A stretch of 64,000 nucleotides of DNA from Bedellia somnulentella (lineage: Eukaryota > Arthropoda > Insecta > Lepidoptera > Bedelliidae): contig OY755170.1 of the NCBI GenBank assembly GCA_963576735.1, positions 18,212,875 to 18,276,874 of the forward strand. Reading direction: 5' to 3'. Shown here piece after piece: positions 54,607 through 64,000 of this stretch. Below the pieces are notes generated by a model. The model was not told the origin of the DNA. It saw only the letters and a program-made list of their open reading frames with translations, and made no database searches. The translations under genes were made by a program, and so were the position numbers. The number at the start of each line of letters is the position of its first letter. Position 1 is the stretch's first letter.

Positions 54607-55783
54607 TATATGCCTGGTGTTGCCCACTCACTAAATTTAAATTTATTACATATAGTTACATCTTTAATAGTAAATATTTTATTAAATTCGTCTATCAGTA
54701 CTTTAAAGAAAGTATTATAACTATTATTTGGATTTTTATTTATTGAAGAAGTGGGCAGCTTATAACTGATTAAGTTTATATATTTTTCAACTTTGAAAGC
54801 AGTGACACTCCTTTTTTTAACTATAATTTTTCGGTCTGGTGCCTTATGTGGAAAGTTTACAAAAAGACCACTGTGATCAGATTTTAGTTTATTTATTACA
54901 GATTTACTTATGAATTCAGCATTTGTAAATACATTATCTAAACATGTTTTGGTTCTAGTAGGTTCCAAGAATAAATTTTCTAAATTAAACGATTGGAATA
55001 AACTCATCAACCGTGTTTTCTGAGTACTATCTTTTAAGAGATCTATATTGAAGTCTCCACAAATAATTAATTGTTTTTTACTCTTGAAAATTTTAGTTAA
55101 TACATCTTCCATTACACTTTCAAATCTTTCATAATTTTGACTATAGGGGGCTCGATATACGCTTACTATAAAGTAGTTTAGTAACTCTATGCAGGATATC
55201 TCCACGACTTGCTCAACGCTCAGTTTTACAATATCCTCACGATTTTTACATTTAATACTATTTTTTATAAATATAGCGGAGCCACCACAGGCTTTAGAAT
55301 TGCGGCAGTAGCTACTAGCTAAGTTGTAATTTTGAAAACCAAATATGAGCTCGCAATTCTTAAGCCAGTGTTCTGAGACACAGAAACAATCAATTTGATA
55401 TCTTTCTAAAAACAATTCAATTTCTAATTCTTTACAAGAAAACCCCTGAGTATTTTGAAATACTAATTTAAATTGTGGGTCTCCTTGTAAAGCACGGTTT
55501 TTAAATATTTTGCCAGAAGAACCTCCTTCCTTGTTTACAATGTTAATATTAATTGAAGGTGACGGCTTAAGGATGACAGGAGGCTCTTCTATTGTCTCAC
55601 TTAAAAGTTTAAATTATGGTTTCCACCATCACATATTGTAAGTAAGTTTTCCCTTATATTAAATAAGGGAGGGTTCGATATATGATATGCTAATAATTTA
55701 GCAATGGTACGTTTTTTATTTAAGGGTATGTATATAGTACCCGATCGTTGTCTTGAATAAGGTATGAACTTATTCACGTACAT
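54607..55783 (-). pseudogene. LINE ORF2 endonuclease part (5' half of the split element)
   Basis: The frame runs from about 55600 down to the LTR at 54606. The AP-endonuclease motifs are LVFQNTQGFSCKELEIELFL, CFCVSEHWLK, FIVSVYRAPYSQ, LIICGDFNIDLL, CLDNVFTNAEF and KLKSDHSGLFVNF. It ends at WATPGI next to the insertion. Upstream, 55601-55783 is open in another frame (NPPLFNIRENLLTICDGG) and is probably the N-terminal part after a frameshift. The 3' half is at 47989-49979. Confidence 0.85.
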
Positions 55784-55789
55784 AGATGT

Positions 55790-57417
55790 ATCTGTCTATA
55801 TGATACCTCTACAAACATTCAAGCATAGCCCATTTGTCCATCGAATCAAAGGCTTGTTTGTTCTTAATTCACAAGAACTGGGTCCAGAACAGATTATACT
55901 TCTCGGTATTTTGTATAATCTTACGTAGAGTGTAAATCTTGATTATGGTAAGTCTTGCAGGTAATCGGCTTGTTCGGGAGGTTGAAAGTAGTGAAACCTA
56001 CGACACAGACTATTTATGATGTCTCTTGGAGACATTTTGTAAACGTGGCTCAATTTTGTAAATAGGCCTCCAAAGCGCGAGGCTTACACAGAATTTGCAA
56101 GGCAGAGCTAAATGAAAAGAGTGAAGACCTAACTCTAGTTTTGCTTAATCGTAGTTTTGATTCACTCGCTGTTGCGACACCTCAAGTAACTTTTCAAGTA
56201 CGTTGAGAGTCCATTGAGCTGCCGGTAATTAGTCGCGTCGTCTGAAGTAAAGACTTCAGAATTAGACTTCGTCTTTTCTCCATGAGCTAAGCAGTCTTAT
56301 CCAATAGTCGTTTAGTTTTATTGCTGTGGTAAATTATTATACAACACGTAAAGCCATTAATCCATTAATCCTACAAAAGTTCAGTGTAGTAGACTACTAC
56401 AATGGAATTTTGTAATGTATATCATATCGTCAATGGATGCATTTTTTTATAAACACGTGTTAATGGTGGCTACGATATTACCTGCTTAGGAAGAAAAAGG
56501 TGTTTATTGAACAGTAACTACAGACAAATTGTACCATAACCGATTAATGCTTTTAAAAAAACACGTCTGTGATCAAGGACATTTCGCATACTTCTTTTTC
56601 CATACTTTACTTGTCTTTGGGCTTGGCAAAAGCGATTACTAGAGGTATAGTTGTTTTAGACACGTCTTATTTGTTTTATCCTATATATTAAATTAAATAA
56701 TTTCTATATTATTTAAAGTTAAAAATTCTCTTAGTTATATACTTTTTCTACAACCCAAAAAAACTTATAATTAAAAATTTTACTTTAAATTAAGGTATAA
56801 TTAAAATGTTGTTTTATTATAACTGTACAAAATTATCTTTGAGCAAAACTTAATTTCCCAAAGCGTAACGTGAAAGGGAAATGTGCAAGCTTTTACAGAA
56901 ACTTAGGTCGTGAAACTTTCCATCTTTCGCGAAACTTTATACTTCGATACTTTATAGCCCCTTTCATGTGCCGGCAAGTTTATTCTCGATAATAAAAGTT
57001 AAAAGAAAATTGTGCTTATGTGAAATCGGTCATTTATTTTACAAAAGTAGAGATAAAGAACGCAGCTTGATTCTAAAACTAGATTGTCTAAATTATAATT
57101 TAAATATAACATTGATATAAGTCCTAAAAATGCAAGAAAAATATGAAATAAACTTAACTGGCTCGAAACAAATGAATCCATTTGATATCATAGAACTTAT
57201 TATTATCAGATAAAAATAAATCTAATACATTCAGTTCAGTTATACTAAAACTACGGTGAACTTTAAACTTCAAATCATGTTTTATTAATCTACCGTCGCC
57301 ACCCTCATTTCTGTTGCTGCTTCTTTGACATTTAAAGAAATAGCTGGCTATATTGCCGTAGACAATACAATAAGACATTTAAGCTATAAAATCTACGAAG
57401 CATAAAATATTGGGCGG
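55790..57417. other. No gene seen
   Basis: Mostly AT-rich DNA. An open frame at 57154-57378 (minus) has no features that let me call it a gene. The first few hundred bases may be LINE 5' UTR. Confidence 0.4.
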
Positions 57418-57545
57418 GCTGGTAAAGCAGGATAGCGGGCGACCGGCGCGCCGCCCTGCGGATCCCGCGGACGTCGAGTGCCGAGCCGCGGCGAACACGA
57501 ACCTCATCGATCGGCCCCGCCCGCCCACCGAGCAATAACATACTA
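57418..57545. promoter_or_regulatory. GC-rich, CpG-dense island
   Basis: Roughly 70% G+C with many CG dinucleotides (GGCGACCGGCGCGCCGCCC, CCGCGGACGTCGAG) in otherwise AT-rich DNA, 560 bp upstream of the GC-rich coding exon at 58104. It could be a promoter or first-exon region of that gene; no TATA box or start is shown. Confidence 0.35.
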
Positions 57546-58103
57546 GAGCACACTTCATACCATTCACATTCCTTTGCTCACTTCACTATACTCGCCTTCT
57601 GTATGAGAGTACTACTCCATACTATTGTATATCTAGGCTTTAATAACGAGGCTCGTTACCGCAACACGGTAAAAGGTCAACAGACGAAGGTGCTTTGAGT
57701 GTCGTTTAAAAGGCTATGTCTTGTGGTCGTTCATCGCATGACACTCCCCTATTTTCTGTTATCGGACTATTAAGTTTAGTGATCGTCGTGGATCGGAACT
57801 CGCTATACGTGTGGAAAGAGTCAACAAGACAATACAAAAGTTACCGATCATTACTTAAATTATACCTCACTTATAAACTGGCTACGCTTACACCTGAACT
57901 TTTGTATTTCTGAGAACTTAAAAATAAAATAGGGAACGATGGCTGTGTAAAATTTTCAATTTATAGTAAGTAGATAGTGATCGAAGTGAAATTAACTAAG
58001 TGAAATAAACAATATATATGATGGACTAACAAAAATGCGTTTATCGGTATAGAAACGAATCCGTGACAGGACATCGCAGGAGAGCGAGCGTCGTCGTTTG
58101 AAG

Positions 58104-58580
58104 GTCACCGTACGGCATCAATACGTTTCGCCACGGCAAGCTCCGTTACCACAACCGCTTCTCGCTGAAAGGCTCGTCGTCCAGCGTGCCGGGGTCGGCG
58201 ACCAAGGCGGCGCCATTCCTCCGCCACGCTGGCTCCGGCGAGGTGGAGGCGGCCGACTATGGGCGCGGGCCGGGCGCCGCAAACACCGCCGCCGAGGCCC
58301 GCCTCGCCTACGGCTACGAGGCGCTGTCGGCCGCCAGCGACGGCAGCGAGGCCGAGCCCGACCCCGAGTACGCCGCCTTCGACATGGACATGTCCGCCGG
58401 CCGGGACTCCAACGACAACCCCTCGTCCAGGGCCTCCACCAAGGTTAACTTCCCTCCTGAAGTGGAGTTGGAGCATCGGCGGTCGACCGCCACAACCATG
58501 GCGGCCTTCCATCGCAGCCGGGGGCGGTCCATGAGCGCCTGGAGTGATATTAGCCGCTCCAGTATTAGATTTGAGGAAAG
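58104..58580 (+). CDS. GC-rich coding exon of an unidentified gene
   Basis: The frame is open from an AG at 58102-58103 (a TGA lies just before, at 58099) to a strong donor GTAAGT at 58581. It encodes about 159 residues: SPYGINTFRHGKLRYHNRFS, an Ala/Gly-rich acidic middle (EALSAASDGSEAEPDPEYAA), KVNFPPEVELEHRR, and a Ser/Arg-rich end SRGRSMSAWSDISRSSIRFE. It has low-complexity, cytoplasmic, regulatory character with no membrane segment. There is no ATG before residue 90, so the start must be in an upstream exon, or the 5' part is different from what I infer. The GC content and open length argue for real coding sequence. No partner exon was found up to 64000. Family not recognised. Confidence 0.65.
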
Positions 58581-60420
58581 GTAAGTTCGTAGAATTCTGT
58601 AATTTCATAGGATAACATTGCTCGCAAGTAAACTACTTACCGACATTAAGTTTCTGAGAGAGAAATGAATAAATCTTTTCGATGCAATGGATGTCGCAGT
58701 TTGCCGCGCGGCAATGAGTTTCCCCCCGCACCCCGCGCCCCGCGCCTTGTCTCGTCCCTCGGCGGCTGTACGTCAATGTCTGTACATCTGATAAAAATAT
58801 TACTATGCTTTGAGCTTGTGAAGTTCGCTTGATGAAGCTTTAACGGTCGTTCGTGAAGTTAATTAGTCCTACCTATGTATTGAATTCATTACATTTAAAT
58901 TGTTGTTTGTAATGTTGTGCAATTGTTTGTAATCAATCATATTGAGTTTCTTTTCTTCGTAGGTATCTGTTATTGTATTACGTAGTTATACCTACCGCAC
59001 TTTATTAAAACACATGAAGGGTTTATATTTGAAATAATATTTTACCGGCTTCACCTTGCTATTTGTAAAATGTAGGAGGTGTCGAGCAAAGAATATTGTA
59101 TGGATCGCGGACCTTAAAAATAATTTCATTAATAATAATAGTTCATTATAAAATTAATAATATATTAATAATTTATAAATATTTAACTGTTTAAATAGGT
59201 AAATAGTTACCAAATGTTGTAATTAAGATTTAAAATGTTCGTTATTTTAAAATACTTTCAATTTTGAGGTTGCAATGCAAACAAATTAATAAAATAGTTT
59301 AGAATATGGACGTCATTAAATAAAATATATATTTAAAGAACTTCGTATGTAGGTAGGGTTAATACCCGCTTAATATCCGCTTCGCGATTACTATAAAACA
59401 TAAAGAATAAGTATACTACTCATATATAAGGCAAATTCAAATAGTTACATTATGCGTTCATTAAGCCAGGTTTAATTGAAATTTAAGATTAAATTTTAGA
59501 AAGACATTAACTTCCACCGTGGTACCTAAAATGATCAAAATAAGAACAAGGAACAAGAAAGTCAATAATCTGGAATTAAGCATTTAGCTCCTCTTTACGA
59601 AAATATATTTAGCCAAGATGTGATAAGCAATTTTAGGAAGATATGCTGTGCTGCCGTTTGGAAATATGTTGATTGGGGTGTAATGTGTTTGAAATAAAAT
59701 GTACTTATAAGACAGACAATTACTAATGAGGTAGTGATCTCTGTCTTAGTTTGAAAGTAATAAATATTTTGAGATCTGCAAGCAAGATTTAGGATTAGGG
59801 ATTGTGATTTATATATAAAGTCTAATCTATCACCTTTATGACTATCACTATCACAGTATTGTTCCTTCGACCTTCACTGGTGTGTAAAAGGCGTGTGTAA
59901 GGGAAGCAAGAAAGTATTCATTAATTTATTTAATTTCAACAATAGGCGCACAGCACAAATATAATTCATATTAACGACGTAATATTGACTTGAGAGATTT
60001 TATAGGACAGTTGCTAAATATACATAATTAAAATAATCAAGAAACTTCGCTATTCTTAGAAAACGAAAAAAGCATTAAAATTAACGGAAAAATAAAATAT
60101 ATAAAAAAGATTAGAATTCATAACACAATAATTGAGAAAAAATGTAAACAATGCTCAACTATGTGTTGTAAAAGAAAGTGTTGCTAGTTGTGTGGTGAGA
60201 AATGTATGATGGGTTGTTTTGTGTATGTACATGTGTGTTTTAATGTAATATATGTATAAGAGCGAACTAATTTATTTTTGGTTATTTTGGTTAGAGAAGA
60301 TCACTTTAATTTGCATCTTAAATGAATGTTTGTTAAAAACGAAATATAGCCAATTCAGAGAATTTGCGGTTGTGTGTATTTGGCAGACCGTAGCTAATAG
60401 AGTTTTGTGCATAGTTAGTG
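58581..60420 (+). other. Probable long intron; no feature seen
   Basis: Follows the donor at 58581. AT-rich after about 58780, without recognisable repeats or exons. Confidence 0.4.
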
Positions 60421-60424
60421 GTGA

Positions 60425-60545
60425 CACAAGGAGAGCGAGTATTTTTGGAAGGTGTTGTCCAAGTTTGGTATGGAGAGTCAACTTGTGCGAGCATTAGTGT
60501 CTCTATATGAGGATCCATCTTTCATGGATGACGGTTTCAAAGAAA
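60425..60545 (+). pseudogene. Short LINE reverse-transcriptase remnant
   Basis: FWKVLSKFGMESQLVRALVS, then LYED, resembles the helix after the first catalytic Asp in RTE/R1-type polymerases (pattern xLWxxLxxxGVxxxLVxAIxSLY). It is about 35 residues with nothing similar on either side. Confidence 0.4.
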
Positions 60546-60803
60546 TAAGCAAAAGTGATTACTTACTAGAAATAACCAATACAAATGCGGTGCAAAATAT
60601 AATTTTATTTTATCGTTGTATTGAACTTCGGTTTATTCGCGCTGGTAATTTTTTTAGTTTATGGACCTTTATTCAAAATTCAGCTTGCTAGAACTGAGGA
60701 AAACATACACTTTACAAGGTTTTATAATCCAATTACGTATTTAAAACAGGAAAAGTAACAGACAGTTGCAATAGACATCTAAACTCAATGAACAGAAAAT
60801 CAA

Positions 60804-61600
60804 CTGGAGGGCAATTCTCGCAAGTTTGATATCATTCCTATCATAAAAAATATATCAAGTGTTCAATGTCGTGTGCAAAATATCACAAAGTGAAATATAT
60901 TTCTATTCATAGATTGAAACTGTATTCTCGCACACGGTAGTAATTTTTCCTTAGACAATAAAGAATGAAGACCGAAATCAATGATCCAAGTGAATGAATT
61001 GAATGAAAGGTCAGTTTATCTGTCATCTTAGTTATGAAAAGGTCTTCATATATCTGTCAATATTTACATATGTTTTGGTTTGTTTAAATTTTCCTTTAAC
61101 TAGCACTTTGCCCGTAACTAGCCAAGTCTGAATTCCCAACTGGACCATCCAGCAACCGGATTTAGTTTAAGAAATTTTATAATGCCAAAATAATATAAAA
61201 TAAAATAATATAATGCCATAATATATATAATTTTTATAATTTAATGATATAATTAACTTTGGTCCAAGTAGACATTATTTACAACTTCTAAGACTATTTG
61301 ATCTATGATCCATTTAATATATTTAACTACATTTTAATTTTCTATCTATTTTCAAACAAAATTTAAAAAAAAAATGGCTGCCGTTCGCATGACATCTTCA
61401 AATATCATCATATCGTCTGATCGTGACCACTCTATATCATCCTTTGATATATATCATCATATCGACTGGTATTCAATAGAAAAATATCGATTGGATGAAG
61501 TGAGAATAGCTCAAGTCAAATATCGATCGCAAAATATCACAAAAGTGATAAATATCGAAAGTGATATAGTATCGACCGTGCGAGAATTGCCCCTCTGGAC
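60804..61600. mobile_element. Probable inverted-repeat DNA element (MITE)
   Basis: The left end reads CTGGAGGGCAATTCTCGCA; the right end is the reverse complement of CCAGAGGGGCAATTCTCGCA. A related word (TATTCTCGCACACGG) lies inside at 60932. The interior has repeated AAATATCACAAAGTG and ATATCATCATATCG words. No clear target duplication, and the ends are slightly diverged. The open frame at 61374-61610 is a by-product of these repeats. Confidence 0.6.
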
Positions 61601-61619
61601 CACGTCTTGAAAAGATAAA

Positions 61620-63520
61620 AATCACACAATAAATGGCGTCTGTAATAACTTCACTGTAGTCAGCAGAAGCGATTCGTTTCAGGAAAGATAGAATACAAAC
61701 AAGGTCACTGGTGAGGGTAAATCAATAAACGAACTCATCATCACTGTCACTTTTGATGAACAGTAATATATCGTAGTTCCTCGTTACTGATTTAATCTGG
61801 CCGACATATATTTTTTTTCCATGGTTAGTTCAATAAAAGGAGCTTTAATAATGTTTTATTCAGTACTATGGAACAAATAATTGGATTCACTATTGTCTAC
61901 AGCTTTAAATTATTGTTTAATAAACATAGGGGTTTCTTGGTTCATTCTATAGCTACACATTACACATTTTAACATTGTCATGAAACAATAGCCGCACACT
62001 GCTTAGTACAATCCACCTTGCGGAAGATCTACCCACACTGCGCTGTCCTCTGGAATTTAACCGCCATTCCAGGTCGATTAATCGATTTTACGTCTTGCCA
62101 CTTTAGTTTCGTAACGTTTGGGCTATACCTGTTACCCTGAATACGGATCTCCTCGTTGCGGACTCAATAGAGAAAAACTGAACCGCCTTCACTCGCATCA
62201 AAAGATACATGGTGTACTCACCGTACTCACCATTGATGTCGCATATCTAATGCGACATATATTTTCCGTGTCTGACTAATATCACATACAATAGCACTCG
62301 TTGCCGCTATAGGCTAGTCCTCTATCATTCAGTACACAGTCCTGGGTCCACCGGGTACTCCGATCACTTCGCGTTGCCTGTTAAAAATTACATTATTATT
62401 TTTTAATTGGTATACATTAAAAATTACGCAATGAAAATTCTCCGCAAAACTTAAGGATCGTCTCATCAAGGTGTCTTTGTGATAAAGTCGACTTAAATGA
62501 GTTTGTCGCAAAGATGAAACATAAAATGATTGCAAGATTAAGTCTCTTCGTCATAACGTTTAACTCGCCAAGAGTTACCTAGCTTTTTATATCACTTACT
62601 TAAATGCTTAAATCATTGAAAAATAATTAGGTTTTTTAAGGAATTACGGTACGGGTATTTTAGTTTAGAATTATGCACTATTTTATTGAGATTCCGTTCC
62701 ATAAACTTCTAGCGAAGTTTCAGGTGGGTTTTTATTTACTCAAACGATTCACGTGGGATTGTGGCGAGCAATTTATATCCTATTGAATCAAATCAATTAC
62801 TAAATTAATTTTTTAACCAAGTTTATCTAAATCTTATGAATCTAATATGGAAAATATCACGGACATTATTAATATAATAAAATTAAATACTAAACTTTCA
62901 AAAGTAGCATTGAAGTTTTTAATTTGGAAGGAAAACGTTACTTTGGTATCATATGCATGTAGTAAAACGCATTTGTTGTAACATTTTAAGTGATGTCAAT
63001 TTGATTCGTATGGATTTTCAGTTAAAAAGTTACCTAGTTTAAAATATATCTTATATTCAAATGTCCTCCTTACCTGAATTCGACGTAACGTGAGCGACGT
63101 AGTCAAGCAAAATAGTTTAAGTGGGCTGAGAACTTTAAACACGTGCGTTACTTGCTCACTTTTGCACATTTTCAACGTTAATACTTTTATGTTTCTTACC
63201 AATTTGTTTAATACTAAGACTAAAATCCAGGGAATCAAGATGCCCTCGGAATACCACCTCGAGGCATAAATGTACAATTAACTTTCGATTCTCTTTTATA
63301 TAAGGAATCGTCGAATAATAACTTTCTTTAATAATCACTAGCTGACCTGGGAGACATCGTACTGCCTCAGTCAAGAAATAGTAAAATCACCGAGAATTTC
63401 CATATTTATTCTCCTTTCAGAACATCTTTGGACTTCCACAAAGCATTCAGTACCAAAAACAAACAAATCGGTCGAGCCATTCTCGAATTTTAGCGAGACA
63501 AACGAACAGCAATTCATGTT
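61620..63520. other. No gene seen
   Basis: AT-rich DNA. No exon borders, repeats or RNA genes can be supported. Confidence 0.4.
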
Positions 63521-63526
63521 GTCTTC

Positions 63527-64000
63527 CTATGGTACCCCACTGGTGCACAGGGCCTGCACAAGCTCCCGCCACGCCTTCCTGTCTGCTGCGACTTCCCTGG
63601 CCGCACTCCAACTCAGTCCCGCCGCTCGCAGCTCGCTCTCCACGCTCCGGCGCCAAGTGTGTACGGGACGGCCGCGGGCTCGCTTGCCGTCCGGTGGTTT
63701 CCACTCGAATGCGATGCTGGCGTTTGTGGTCCCTCTTCGAAATGTGTGCCCCATCCACCTCCATTTTCTCAGTGCGATGTCAGTCACAACTGGAGTCTGC
63801 TGGCATTGGTTCCACAGGTACACGTTCCGGATTGTCATTGGCCAGTAAATGCGGAGGATTGACCTCAGGGACTTGTTGACGAAGACTTGGAGCTTATTCG
63901 TCAGCCCCTTTGTCACTCTCCACGTTTCACAGCCAAAGAGCAGAACGGATTTCACCACGGATTCGAAGAGGGAGATCTTTACTCGACGGGAAAGGACATT
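63527..64000 (-). pseudogene. LINE reverse-transcriptase C-terminus, cut by the window edge
   Basis: The minus-strand frame is open from the window end to TGA/TAA at 63527, about 157 residues: LFESVVKSVLLFGCETWRVT, FVNKSLRSILRIYW, ITDIALRKWRWMGHTF-like sequence, then GKRARGRPVHTWRRSVESEL and AWRELVQALCTSGVP. This is the standard end of an RTE/CR1-type polymerase. It is GC-rich compared with its surroundings, so likely a younger insertion. The first part lies outside the window. Confidence 0.82.

Noticed and set aside
58105..58608. 167-residue frame on the minus strand
   Set aside because: A shadow of the GC-rich plus-strand exon; Gly/Arg-rich with no exon borders.
1..64000. CRISPR arrays, operons, riboswitches, bacterial genes
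   Set aside because: None seen. Intron-rich gene and retrotransposon content show this is an insect nuclear genome; tandem repeats here have no regular spacer pattern.

Overview
The window is eukaryotic nuclear DNA from an insect, most likely a moth or butterfly. It is AT-rich, its genes are split by introns with GT..AG borders, and it is dense with short interspersed repeats ending in (TATG)n or (ATGTT)n, RTE-type retrotransposon tails, R2/R4-like (restriction-endonuclease) LINE ends and short inverted-repeat DNA transposons. The order Lepidoptera is inferred from remembered repeat styles; no search was run.

The main host gene is a complete procollagen-lysine hydroxylase (Plod) on the plus strand, 6061-32106. 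Thirteen coding exons splice with consistent phases into a predicted 752-residue protein: signal peptide, N-terminal glycosyltransferase-like region and C-terminal Fe(II)/2-oxoglutarate dioxygenase domain. Intron 1 is 10.8 kb and filled with transposon debris, including a 493-495 bp inverted-repeat element in three copies, a 608 bp foldback, and a 1.1 kb element that carries a 268-277 bp-arm hairpin. Intron 7 holds a second complete gene on the opposite strand (22793-24500): four exons for a 163-residue secreted protein with one immunoglobulin domain.

From 32 to 38 kb there is a TA-flanked DNA element of 1.4 kb with a pogo/Tigger remnant nested in it, a 169 bp tandem array interrupted by an RTE tail with a clear 12 bp target duplication, and several SINEs.

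From 38 to 56 kb the DNA is almost entirely retrotransposons. A LINE on the plus strand (39291 to about 44185) has a tRNA-like module plus an 18-T run just upstream of its ORF1, and it lies between two apparently identical 972 bp direct repeats. These repeats are not LTRs: they contain the end of another LINE. A second LINE on the minus strand (about 47989-55783) is split by a 4.6 kb Gypsy-class LTR retrotransposon with apparently identical LTRs, a shortened gag and one frameshift in pol.

From 56 to 64 kb there is one GC-rich coding exon (58104-58580, plus) of a gene I do not recognise, a probable inverted-repeat element, and the end of another LINE running off the right edge on the minus strand.

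Repeat families are named here for convenience: SINE-A (GTGTAGTGTCGGCTTAGAATA start, (TATG)n end), SINE-B (tRNA head, (ATGTT)n tail) and SINE-C (tRNA-like core flanked by an inverted repeat).
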